DNA from: an uncultured Christensenellaceae bacterium
GTDB lineage: Bacteria; Bacillota; Clostridia; Christensenellales; Borkfalkiaceae
Assembly: GCA_910588465.1 (NCBI GenBank)
Contig: CAJUOP010000026.1
Location: forward strand, 1 to 20,193
DNA length: 20,193 nt
Direction: 5' to 3'
The notes beneath the pieces were generated by a model that saw nothing but the letters and a program-made list of their open reading frames with translations, made no database searches and had not been told where the DNA came from. Both the position numbers and the translations under genes were made by a program. This document shows positions 1-6,942 of this stretch, piece by piece. How positions within the stretch are numbered: the stretch's first letter is position 1; every line of letters begins with the position of its first letter.

Positions 1-1922
1 ACTCCGAACAGGTCGAATTCCATTTGAGGAAGAACACCGAAGTCTTTCACAAGCTCGGCAATTTCGTCCACGCCCGCCTTAACTTTTAAATCGCCCGCTT
101 TCAGATAAACGGTATTGTTTTCGAAGATGACGTCCGCGGCAAGCGCGATATCGTTTATTTTCAGATTGAGTTTGCCCGAAACGCAGAGCGGCTGCAACGA
201 AACGTTCAGATCTCCGCTCACACAAAGTCCGTTTTGCGCGTAATCCGCTTTAACGCGAATCGACTCGCCCGACAACAGCTCTACCAACGAATTTACATAG
301 GGCATCAGCTCGATAAACTCCGCCTTTTCCCCCTCCGCAAGCGCGGGCAGCGTGCCCTCGCCGAACGCAAGGCTCGCTCCGATCGTAAAACCGCCGAAAA
401 CGGCGTTTGCCGTTACGTCCTTCAACGTGACCTTATAGGAAACGCGGTTGTTGGAATCCGTCTGCTTTTCGAGCGCGAACGCAAAGTCGACGGGAAGCTC
501 GAGATTGACCCCCAACTCTTTGAACGAAAGCAGGGCTTTCAGGCGCGCGCTCGTCTCGTCGAAGGTAAACCCGTCGTCGGGAATGACGAAAATCGAAGAA
601 AGCAAATCCTTTTCTTCGCCCCCGCCCTCTTCCTGTTCGGGAAGCAATTCGTTGAAAATCCCCATGAACTCGTCAACGCTCAAGCGCAGCTTCATGCCCT
701 GATAGCTGAGATACACGCGATTATCTGCGTACCAAACGTTAAGATCGCCGATTTTCGCGCGCACGTCGATATTATTCATGTCCGAAATATCGAGACAAAT
801 TTTCCCGTCGATCGCCTTTCCGTTGAGATCGAGCTTTAAATCGAGCACGGAAGGTCCGCTTAAAACGCCTCCGAACGCTTCGCCCAGACAGCCCATCGCC
901 GTGGGATCGTTTACCACCCCTTCGATCTCTTGGCCCGCATATTGGCTGAAATAGTCATTGTAGGCGTTCGACTGCGCTTTCTCCGTATCGTATTCGTAAA
1001 ATACGTTAAAGCCGGAAGAACAGGTGACGGAGAACCCCATGGACGCATAGTACGATTCGTCGACGTCGGCACCAAGCACCCGCCAGTTTTCGTCGAACGT
1101 ATACGTCACGGTGATATGGTTGAAGTCCGCGTCCTTGATCCCGCCCGTGAAAATCATCTGGTTGATGTAATGCGCGGGCGCCTTATCGCGCGCGGGATTC
1201 AGATAATAAGTCTGGGAATACGTGCCGTCGCCGTGATCAACCACGTCGTCCGCGCTGAGCAGCGTATCCTCGTTGATGATATAAACGCAAAATTCCGTTC
1301 CGGGAAGTCCGTTCTGTTTTACGAATTCGTCGAGCTTTAAATGTCCCTTTAACTTCGTCGACCACTCCGTATTCAGCCCGTCGTAATTTTTGTTCGCGGC
1401 TTCGCGCCAAAGCACCTCGTCCCCGACGTAACAAATCTGCCGCGCCTGATTCACCAGCGAGCTGTACGTAATATCCGCCATAACGAGAATTTCGTCATCG
1501 TACTGCTTCCAGGTGTTTACCGATTGGCTGATACCCGCCGCGACGGTGGTCCCGTGCGTTTCGCTGTACCAGTTGGTTTGACGGTGGAATACATAGTTCA
1601 TGTAAGCGATATTGTCGAGCGCGCCGTGATCGGTGGGTTTGCTTCCGTCCGTAGGAAGCTCTTTGGATACGGTAACGAAGCCCGCGTCCACCTCGTTGCG
1701 GTTTGCCTCCCCGCCGAACGTAGCAACGGCGAACACGCCCACGCCGAGTATGACGGCAACGGAAACCGCCGCAACGCTTTTCAGCACGCGGCGCTTCTTT
1801 TTATTGGTAAGCACTCTGCCTCTGCGTTTGTTTATGGTAACACGGGGCATTTTCTTGCTCTTTAATTCGTGCATTCCCGCAACGCTTTGGCGCTGCGCGC
1901 GGATTCTTTTTTGTTTACCCAT
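1..1922 (-). CDS. Large membrane-anchored extracellular protein, function unknown (C-terminus beyond window)
   Basis: The reading frame is open from the ATG at 1920-1922 to the window edge, giving 640 visible residues; the C-terminus is missing. The start has a purine-rich GGATAGGGAGA just upstream and a strong promoter further up. The N-terminus is very basic (about residues 1-47), followed by one hydrophobic segment at about 48-69, so it reads as a signal anchor with the bulk of the protein outside the cell. Residues about 100-345 are a mixed, aromatic-rich region. From about 355 the protein consists of alternating beta-strand-like modules: 359-431 and 567-633 share a GK-hydrophobic-x-L-x-I-[SN]-D start, an N-x-VYL turn and a [KR]-x-[RK]-x-x-[VL]-D-E end, so it is internally repetitive. 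The linker at 430-438 is rich in Glu and Gly. I do not recognise a named family. A cell-surface or envelope role is inference from topology only. Confidence 0.85.
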   Translation of the reverse strand, partial: MGKQKRIRAQRQSVAGMHELKSKKMPRVTINKRRGRVLTNKKKRRVLKSVAAVSVAVILGVGVFAVATFGGEANRNEVDAGFVTVSKELPTDGSKPTDHGALDNIAYMNYVFHRQTNWYSETHGTTVAAGISQSVNTWKQYDDEILVMADITYSSLVNQARQICYVGDEVLWREAANKNYDGLNTEWSTKLKGHLKLDEFVKQNGLPGTEFCVYIINEDTLLSADDVVDHGDGTYSQTYYLNPARDKAPAHYINQMIFTGGIKDADFNHITVTYTFDENWRVLGADVDESYYASMGFSVTCSSGFNVFYEYDTEKAQSNAYNDYFSQYAGQEIEGVVNDPTAMGCLGEAFGGVLSGPSVLDLKLDLNGKAIDGKICLDISDMNNIDVRAKIGDLNVWYADNRVYLSYQGMKLRLSVDEFMGIFNELLPEQEEGGGEEKDLLSSIFVIPDDGFTFDETSARLKALLSFKELGVNLELPVDFAFALEKQTDSNNRVSYKVTLKDVTANAVFGGFTIGASLAFGEGTLPALAEGEKAEFIELMPYVNSLVELLSGESIRVKADYAQNGLCVSGDLNVSLQPLCVSGKLNLKINDIALAADVIFENNTVYLKAGDLKVKAGVDEIAELVKDFGVLPQMEFDLFG

Positions 1923-1969
1923 TCTCCCTATCCTATCTGCAACCCGCCGCTTTTTCTTCGCGTAACCGC

Positions 1970-2042
1970 AAAAAATGACAGCGCGGGTTATATGTCATGA
2001 TATTTTATGACATTATCATAACATTTCTATGACGCGCTGTCA
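1970..2042 (-). terminator. Terminator-like long hairpin ending the ABC importer operon, with a promoter inside its loop
   Basis: Read on the minus strand, TGACAGCGCG (2042-2033) pairs perfectly over 10 bases with CGCGCTGTCA (1985-1976), and the 3' arm is followed directly by six T (1975-1970). The 47-base loop contains further dyads. Transcripts coming from the ATPase gene at 2100 would carry both arms, whereas transcripts from the internal promoter (start near 2008) carry only the 3' arm. A weaker AT-rich dyad, GGAAAA/TTTTCC, lies at 2076-2096 immediately after the ATPase stop. Termination is inferred from structure. Confidence 0.55.
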
Positions 2043-2043
2043 A
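2015..2043 (-). promoter_or_regulatory. Sigma-A type promoter of the large surface protein
   Basis: On the minus strand a perfect TTGACA (2038-2043) is followed after exactly 17 bases by TATGAT (2015-2020). The expected start of transcription is near 2008, giving a leader of about 85 bases. The promoter lies inside a larger inverted repeat (1976-1985 with 2033-2042), and a second dyad, ATGTCAT/ATGACAT (1992-1998 and 2007-2013), covers the expected transcription start and could be an operator. Confidence 0.8.
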
Positions 2044-2099
2044 CGATTTATACGCATAAAATTGTGAAATTTTTCGGAAAATACAATAATTTTTCCCTA

Positions 2100-2774
2100 T
2101 TATAATACCTGCGCGCCCGTGAGCGCGCGCACGAGGATTTCTTCCTCCGCCCCGCGCGCAAAAAAGTCCGCGGGAGGCGCGGCGATCGCGATATCCAAGA
2201 TTATGCTGCCGCGGGAGAGCACCACCGCACGGGAGGACAAAAGCACCGCCTCGTGCACGTCGTGCGTGACGAAAACGACGGTTTCCTTTCGCTCTTGTTG
2301 CAGCTCGCGCACCAACTCGACAAGCGATTTTTTGAGCCCCAGATCGAGCGAAGAAAAGGGTTCGTCCATCAAAAGCACGTCGTGCGGAAAAAGCAGCGCA
2401 CGCGCCAGCGACACCCTCTGCCTTTCTCCGCCCGAAAGCTGAGCGGGATAACGCGTTTGCTTTCCGCCCAGCCCCACGCGATCGAGCGTTTCTCCCGTTT
2501 TCTCCCACTCCGATTTGGGCAATACAAACCTGAGGTTCTCCTCCGCCGTGAGATTGGGCAACAGCTTGGATTCCTGAAAGACGTACGATACGCGCCCCGC
2601 GCCGCTCACTTCCCCCTCGCAAGAGGTAAGCCCCGCGATAATGCGCAGCAGCGTGGTCTTGCCCGCGCCGCTCTCGCCCAAAACGGCGGTCGTCTCCCCG
2701 TTGGCAACGGTAAGCGTAAGCTTATCGAGCGCGGTTACGCCCCCATAGCGTTTGGTTACTTCGGTTAATTGCAT
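2100..2774 (-). CDS. ABC importer ATPase (nitrate/sulfonate/taurine type)
   Basis: Cytoplasmic ATPase that would power the importer formed with the permease and lipoprotein encoded upstream. The 224-residue protein has Walker A GESGAGKT at about 33-40, Q-loop around Q67, signature LSGGERQR at 113-120, Walker B VLLMDEPF at 133-140, D-loop SSLD and the switch histidine in VTHD at about 171. The frame stays open upstream, but the ATG at 2772-2774 is chosen because it places the first ABC strand at the terminus and overlaps the permease stop by 10 bases, typical of translational coupling. Signature and H-loop match the SsuB/TauB/ThiZ group of ATPases. The residues seen do not reveal the substrate. 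Confidence 0.93.
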   Translation of the reverse strand: MQLTEVTKRYGGVTALDKLTLTVANGETTAVLGESGAGKTTLLRIIAGLTSCEGEVSGAGRVSYVFQESKLLPNLTAEENLRFVLPKSEWEKTGETLDRVGLGGKQTRYPAQLSGGERQRVSLARALLFPHDVLLMDEPFSSLDLGLKKSLVELVRELQQERKETVVFVTHDVHEAVLLSSRAVVLSRGSIILDIAIAAPPADFFARGAEEEILVRALTGAQVL

Positions 2775-3520
2775 TTGCGCCCTCCGACCGTTTTTTCGAT
2801 CAACACGAATATCCCCTCGATCGCGAACCCGAGCAGCACCGTTAACAGCGTGAGCGCGAGCAGCGTAGGCATATCCCACAGTTTGGCTTCCTGCATCAAC
2901 CCGCCGAGACTGTGATGGGTGGAGGCGAGCACCTCGCCCGACACGGTGATTTTCAGTCCGAGCGAAAATATCGCGCCCGCCTGCCCCAGCATCCCCCGCA
3001 ACGAGAGCGGAAGATACATCCGAAACGCGGCGCGCGCCTTGCTCACGCGGTAAACGCGGGTAAGCTCGCCGTATTCCGCCCGTATCTTATCCAGCTCGGA
3101 AAGCGCAGCCGCATACACTGCGGGAAAGAGCACAAGAAGCGCGACGATCACGGGAGCAACGATGCGCGGCGTCCACAGCAGCAGCATGAGGATCACCGCC
3201 ACCGTTGGCACGGTGCGCAAGACGGAAACGACGGGCGCGAGCAGCGCGCGGACGAACCGAAACAGCGTTGCCGCCAGCGCAAGCGCGATCCCCGCAAGCG
3301 CGGAAAACGCGAACGCCGAAAAGGCGCGCAGAAGCGTGCCTGCGAACGCGCGCCAGAATTCCGCGTCGGTCAGAAGCTTTCCCGTCTGCGCGAGCGTATC
3401 CCAAGCGGAGGGAAGCACGTAGTCGTCCCCCACCGCAAAATATGCGACGATCCAAATCAGCCAAAGTGCAACGACGGACAGCGCGGAAAATATGAAATTT
3501 TTTCCCCGCTCAGTCCGCAT
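2765..3520 (-). CDS. ABC importer permease (SsuC/TauC/ThiX-like)
   Basis: Integral membrane subunit of 251 residues with about six hydrophobic segments (near 10-30, 58-85, 90-110, 118-140, 175-200 and 215-240). The cytoplasmic coupling loop is the EYGELTRVYRVSKARAAF region followed by a LPLSLRGMLGQAGAIFSLGLK stretch, the EAA-loop pattern of binding-protein-dependent permeases of the nitrate/sulfonate class. The ATG (3518-3520) lies inside the end of the binding-protein gene, whose stop is at 3510-3512, so the genes overlap by 11 bases. No clear Shine-Dalgarno precedes it, which suggests coupled translation. It should form a homodimer with two ATPase subunits. Confidence 0.9.
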   Translation of the reverse strand: MRTERGKNFIFSALSVVALWLIWIVAYFAVGDDYVLPSAWDTLAQTGKLLTDAEFWRAFAGTLLRAFSAFAFSALAGIALALAATLFRFVRALLAPVVSVLRTVPTVAVILMLLLWTPRIVAPVIVALLVLFPAVYAAALSELDKIRAEYGELTRVYRVSKARAAFRMYLPLSLRGMLGQAGAIFSLGLKITVSGEVLASTHHSLGGLMQEAKLWDMPTLLALTLLTVLLGFAIEGIFVLIEKTVGGRKCN

Positions 3521-4517
3521 AGAAGAAGGCGTCGTTTACCTTGGCGGCGCTGTCGGGATTTACGGCGATGAGCTTTTCCAAAAACGCGTTGACGCGCTCT
3601 TTACTCTCTCCGCTCGGCGTAAACTTCACCGAACAGTTTTCAATGACCTGCACGGTCAAATTTTTCGCGTTAAACGCGGGCGTAAGCCCCGCCGCGCGCT
3701 TGTCCGCAAGTAAATTTAAAATATCGTCGACCGAAAGCGACCCGGAGGTTAAAAACGACTCGCTTTGTTCCATACAGGCGAGCATTTTTTCGCAAGCCGC
3801 CGCATTATTTTCTATCACGCTCTTTTTCGCCACGAGCACCGCTTGCGGAAATCCGCCCTCCGCATAGAGCGCCTGCAAGCTGCCCGCAGGCTGAAAGGGC
3901 TTGGGAGCGGAAGCCGTCGCCGCCAGCTTGGTGCTTGCCGCGGGCTCGGGGATCAGGTAATAATCGCAGCCCGAAGCGGGCGTCATGTTGGAAGCGTCCA
4001 TCGCCGTTAAATTCACCTTGTCCGCCTGCACAGCGCCGTCGTTTCCCATAATCGCATATTCGACTCCGTGCTCGTTCAGCGCAATTTGCAGCGCAAGCCC
4101 GGGCACGTTGTTCAGCTGGGCAACTCCCACCGTTTTTCCCTTTAACGAAGAGAGATTTTCACCCGTAAGCGCGGGTTTCTCGCCCGTCGTCAAAAAGTAT
4201 AAATTGCCGTTCGTCACGGTGCCGAGCATCCGATAGGTTTCGCCCGTGCCGAGGAGTTTGCTCGCCGCATTCAGGGGCAGCACGCAAAAATCCGCCTTGG
4301 GCGATTTGCCCGTAACAAAGGCGGGAATCGTGGAGGCGTCCTCCACGTGATATTCGAAAAGCTCGTCCTCGCTTGCTATCGCGCTTACCAACGCCAGCGC
4401 GGTCGCGCCGTCGGGCGCGTAAACGGAAAGCTTTTCGGACTTGCCGCCGCAAGCCGCCAGCCCGAGCGAGGCGCAAAGCACCGCCGCGCCCAAAATACCT
4501 GCCGAAAATTTTTTCAT
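3510..4517 (-). CDS. Lipoprotein substrate-binding protein of ABC importer
   Basis: Extracellular, lipid-anchored binding protein of 335 residues. It begins with a short basic stretch and hydrophobic core ending in the lipobox LAAC (C23), followed by GG and a polar linker. The body has a periplasmic-binding-protein type II pattern similar to the NMT1/THI5, SsuA and TauA group, with an early Y-A-P-D-G-A segment, then SLKGKTVGV at about 127-135, the phrase usual in this family. The ATG at 4515-4517 has AGAGGTGG about 5-6 bases upstream and is preferred over a GTG nine bases earlier. It sits 12 bases after the TM1266-type gene and overlaps the permease. The ligand cannot be read from sequence; sulfonates, thiamine precursors and related small organics are candidates by family. 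Confidence 0.87.
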   Translation of the reverse strand: MKKFSAGILGAAVLCASLGLAACGGKSEKLSVYAPDGATALALVSAIASEDELFEYHVEDASTIPAFVTGKSPKADFCVLPLNAASKLLGTGETYRMLGTVTNGNLYFLTTGEKPALTGENLSSLKGKTVGVAQLNNVPGLALQIALNEHGVEYAIMGNDGAVQADKVNLTAMDASNMTPASGCDYYLIPEPAASTKLAATASAPKPFQPAGSLQALYAEGGFPQAVLVAKKSVIENNAAACEKMLACMEQSESFLTSGSLSVDDILNLLADKRAAGLTPAFNAKNLTVQVIENCSVKFTPSGESKERVNAFLEKLIAVNPDSAAKVNDAFFYAD

Positions 4518-4529
4518 AAAAACCACCTC

Positions 4530-4781
4530 TTAAAATTTACTGAACAACGTTTTTGCGCTGACGCCCGCCAGCGAGCCGATTTTCCCCGTGAGCGCGTTCA
4601 CGGCGGAGGCGGGAGCGTCGAGCACCACGGAAAGGACGGAGACTCCCTTCTCCCTGTAAGGAATTCCCATTCTGCCCACAACGTATTCCCCGAATTCGGA
4701 TAAATATCCGTTGATTTTTTCCGCCGCTCCTCTCTGCTCCACAATGACCGAGAGCACGGCGATCCGCTTTTCTTCCTGCAT
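4530..4781 (-). CDS. TM1266-family putative iron-only hydrogenase system regulator
   Basis: An 83-residue ACT-like/NikR-C-like small protein. The pattern KRIAVLSVIVE (5-15), GEYVVGRMGIPYREKG (31-46) and SVVLDAP (51-57) is characteristic of the TM1266 family, proteins named for their usual position with [FeFe]-hydrogenase maturation genes; their biochemical role is not established. The start ATG (4779-4781) is preceded by AAAGGGGAA with good spacing, and that Shine-Dalgarno is itself the 3' arm of a strong hairpin (see the leader RNA). It is the first gene of an operon with an ABC importer rather than with hydE, hydF or hydG, none of which is visible here. Confidence 0.85.
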   Translation of the reverse strand: MQEEKRIAVLSVIVEQRGAAEKINGYLSEFGEYVVGRMGIPYREKGVSVLSVVLDAPASAVNALTGKIGSLAGVSAKTLFSKF

Positions 4782-4923
4782 AAAAATTCCCCTTTGCCCG
4801 ATATCGGCAAAGGGGGAATTTACGAAGTGAAACACGGCTACGCCTGCCCGACGACCGCGGATAGACTGACCTTTATTTCGTTCCCCTTTGCCGTCAGAAT
4901 TCTCTTTCGGTTCAGGCGAGAGT
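4782..4923 (-). ncRNA. Structured 5' leader with switch architecture (candidate riboswitch)
   Basis: Between the promoter and the TM1266-type gene lies about 140 nt of leader. A closing helix P1 is formed by CGCCTG (4918-4913) with CAGGCG (4846-4841), extended by CCGA (4910-4907) with TCGG (4851-4848). Inside, CTGAC (4897-4893) pairs with GTCAG (4870-4866), and its loop displays GGCAAAGGGGAA (4892-4881). The same 12 bases recur at 4798-4787 as the Shine-Dalgarno region. Between them, AATTCCCCCTTTGCC (4820-4806) can pair with either copy. Pairing with the second copy gives a 14-bp hairpin with one bulge, directly followed by five T, hiding the ribosome site and resembling a terminator. Pairing with the first copy frees it. 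I could not match it to a riboswitch class I know. Confidence 0.65.
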
Positions 4924-4952
4924 ATTATAGCACGTTCCTTGGGAAAAAGCAA
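4924..4952 (-). promoter_or_regulatory. Promoter of the TM1266/ABC importer operon
   Basis: Minus-strand TTGCTT is followed after 17 bases by a perfect TATAAT (4924-4929). An 8-bp perfect inverted repeat, AGCACGTT/AACGTGCT (4929-4936 and 4958-4965), flanks the -35 region and touches the -10 box; it could be an operator or a remnant terminator for the upstream natB-like gene, whose stop codon it overlaps. Confidence 0.65.
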
Positions 4953-4964
4953 CGAAAAACGTGC

Positions 4965-6107
4965 TTATTTTCCGAACATGATTCTTTCGTTGCCCAGCAT
5001 CCAGGCAACCAGCCATACTATCAAGGCAGTAAACAGCAAATTCACGCCCAACGAAACGAACGACTGCCACACGGGCATTCCGCCGGCAAGAATCGTTTGC
5101 ATGACGATAACGGCGTTTAACAAGGGAATCGCGACCACCCATTCCCCGATTCCCGGGATAAATGCGGAAACGAGCGAAAGCACCATTATAAATATCATGA
5201 TAACGCTGGTATAGGCGGAAGCCTCCTTAACCGATTTCGCATACGTAGAGACCGCGGTGATCGCCGCCACGATGCAGGGCACCACGCTTAAAATAAGCAT
5301 AAACAGCAACAGATAACTACCCGCGGAATATCCGCCAAGCACGCCGCCCACGTTCATGCCCATCAGCTTGGGCATGGAGAGCGCCACGCCCAAAAAGCTG
5401 GAAGCCGCTCCGATCGCCGCTATACAGCCGAGCGGTATCACCTTGCCGAGCGCGACCGACGACCTCTTGACCGAAGTCACCAAAACGGTAGACAGTGTGC
5501 CCCGCTCCTTTTCTCCCGCCACCGATTCTAGCGTGATGCTCATTCCCGCGGAGAACACGAAAATGACGATTAAAAACGGGATCAGTCCGCCGAGCATCAT
5601 TGCGGCAATATCCTTTTCGGACGAAAAGTTTTCTCCCGCGACGTCGAATTTATTGGACAGCGAATCCTCGAACGCGCTCAAAATCCCGCTTGTGATCGCA
5701 AAAAACGAGGCGCTCTGCTCGTCGGCAGAACGGTAATAGACGGACACGCGCGGCGCGGGCGTCCCCAACGCGGGCGTATATTCCATTACGGCTTCGTCGA
5801 ATCCTTCGGGAAAGACGACGAGCGCATCCGCCTTGCCCTCCTCCACTTCCTTTTTCGCCGCTTCCAAATCGGTTACGGGCGTAAACAGCCCCTCCTGTTC
5901 CACGGAAGCTTCGATCAGCGCCACCAGCTGCGATTCGCCCGAAACGTACGCACGATAGGTATACTTTTCTTCCTCCTGCCAAATCGCGCTTCCCAGAATC
6001 GAATAAATGGCGTAAATTAAAATTCCGGGGAAAATCATCGTTACGATCAGACGCGGATCGCGGAAAAACCGCGCGAATTCCTTCCGCATGAGAGCTAATA
6101 ATTTCAT
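4965..6107 (-). CDS. ABC-2 type exporter permease (NatB-like)
   Basis: Membrane subunit of 380 residues. One transmembrane segment near residues 20-40 is followed by a large extracytoplasmic domain (about 45-165), then about five more segments between about 170 and 375, the topology of ABC-2 permeases of the NatB kind. The motif ESVAGEKERGTLSTVLVT is the cytoplasmic coupling stretch typical of the family (x-E-x-E-x-G-T). Its ATG overlaps the stop of the ATPase gene by 4 bases (ATGA, 6104-6107), and GGGGG lies at good distance. NatAB of Bacillus exports sodium, but many relatives export peptides or drugs, so the substrate is open. Confidence 0.88.
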   Translation of the reverse strand: MKLLALMRKEFARFFRDPRLIVTMIFPGILIYAIYSILGSAIWQEEEKYTYRAYVSGESQLVALIEASVEQEGLFTPVTDLEAAKKEVEEGKADALVVFPEGFDEAVMEYTPALGTPAPRVSVYYRSADEQSASFFAITSGILSAFEDSLSNKFDVAGENFSSEKDIAAMMLGGLIPFLIVIFVFSAGMSITLESVAGEKERGTLSTVLVTSVKRSSVALGKVIPLGCIAAIGAASSFLGVALSMPKLMGMNVGGVLGGYSAGSYLLLFMLILSVVPCIVAAITAVSTYAKSVKEASAYTSVIMIFIMVLSLVSAFIPGIGEWVVAIPLLNAVIVMQTILAGGMPVWQSFVSLGVNLLFTALIVWLVAWMLGNERIMFGK

Positions 6108-6907
6108 ACGCTTTCCCCCTTTACGCTTTCGTATATTCCGAAAAAGCGATCCTCGAGCGAGATCCCGTCCGTAACTTCGGCAAGCGTGCCGCTCTTTATC
6201 ATCTTACCGTCGATAACGATCCCCACGCGGTCGCAAAGCTTTTCCACCAGCGAAAAGATATGAGTGGAAAGAATCACGCTTTTTCCCATCTCTTTCAGCT
6301 CGAGCAGGAAATCCGTTACCACTTTCGCCGTAATCACGTCCAGCCCGTTGGTCGGCTCGTCGAAAATGATCACGTCCGGATCGTGCACGATGGAGACGAC
6401 GAGCGACACCTTCTGCGACATCCCCGTAGAAAGGTCTTTGATCCTCGTGTGCGCAAATTCGTCGATGCCGAATCGGCGGAACAGCGTTTGCTTGCGGGCA
6501 AGGACGAGCTCTTTGGACACGCCGTGCATCTCTCCGAAAAACCCGAACAAATAATCGGGCGTAAAGAATCCCTCCAGCTTGAGCTCCCCCGTCATAAAGC
6601 CGATTTTATCGCGCACTTTGGCGGGCTCTTTTATAATCGAACAGCCGCAGACGAAGGCGTCGCCCGCGTCCGGCTTGATCAGCGTGGAGAGCATTCTCAG
6701 CGTAGTTGTTTTTCCCGCGCCGTTCGGTCCCAGCAGTCCGTAGATCTCTCCGCGGTAAGCCGAGAAGGACAGCCCGTTTACGGCGATTTTTTTAGATTCG
6801 CCCGTGCGTTGCAGCTTCTGCTGTTTGCGGGTAAGCGTAAAGGTCTTTTTCAGCCCCTCGGCACGAAGGATCTCTTCGCCCGCCGTATTTTCAATGAAAG
6901 TTTCCAT
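6104..6907 (-). CDS. ABC exporter ATPase (NatA-like)
   Basis: Cytoplasmic ATPase of 267 residues pairing with the ABC-2 permease directly downstream. Walker A GPNGAGKT is at 60-67, signature LSTGM at 159-163 followed by SQKVSL, Walker B VIIFDEP at 179-185, NGLD D-loop, and switch histidine in STHI at about 216. The signature reads LSTGM rather than LSGGQ, as is usual in NatA/CcmA-like members. The N-terminus carries an insert rich in Lys/Gln (about 25-40) before the first strand. The only reasonable start is the ATG at 6905-6907; it has no Shine-Dalgarno and lies 7 bases from the -10 box, so the mRNA is probably leaderless. Confidence 0.9.
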   Translation of the reverse strand: METFIENTAGEEILRAEGLKKTFTLTRKQQKLQRTGESKKIAVNGLSFSAYRGEIYGLLGPNGAGKTTTLRMLSTLIKPDAGDAFVCGCSIIKEPAKVRDKIGFMTGELKLEGFFTPDYLFGFFGEMHGVSKELVLARKQTLFRRFGIDEFAHTRIKDLSTGMSQKVSLVVSIVHDPDVIIFDEPTNGLDVITAKVVTDFLLELKEMGKSVILSTHIFSLVEKLCDRVGIVIDGKMIKSGTLAEVTDGISLEDRFFGIYESVKGESV

Positions 6908-6914
6908 GTTTTCT

Positions 6915-6942
6915 ATTATAGCGTACCCCCCCCGTTTGTCAA
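6915..6942 (-). promoter_or_regulatory. Leaderless promoter of the NatAB-type operon with a G8 spacer tract
   Basis: On the minus strand a perfect TTGACA (6937-6942) and a perfect TATAAT (6915-6920) are separated by 16 bases, of which eight are a G run (6933-6926). The ATG follows the -10 box after only 7 bases, so transcription should begin at or next to the start codon. A matching C8 run lies just upstream (minus strand 6957-6950), so C8-T-GTTT can pair with AAAC-G8. Confidence 0.75.

Noticed and set aside
2061..2098. Strong terminator just after the importer ATPase gene
   Set aside because: The GGAAAA/TTTTCC dyad is AT-rich and weak; the hairpin at 1970-2042 is the better candidate.
2775..2879. 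35-residue N-terminal extension of the importer ATPase
   Set aside because: It is permease coding sequence in another frame; ABC ATPases begin at the ATG at 2772-2774.
4841..4918. TPP riboswitch in the TM1266 leader
   Set aside because: The GCGUAG and CUGAACC bits look similar, but the CUGAGA core and the full ACC-UGAUC...GCGUAGGGA arrangement are absent.
4841..4918. c-di-AMP (ydaO) riboswitch in the TM1266 leader
   Set aside because: The opening GCC-GAA-CCGAAAG and ACGG...GGGAAC look partly alike, but the GGGGU-AAUC, AUAGGG and CCGUCAGCUAAC elements are missing.
4782..4952. N-terminal extension of the TM1266-type protein over the leader
   Set aside because: The family starts near the ATG at 4779-4781, which has a ribosome site, and the extension would translate the structured leader and reach past the promoter.
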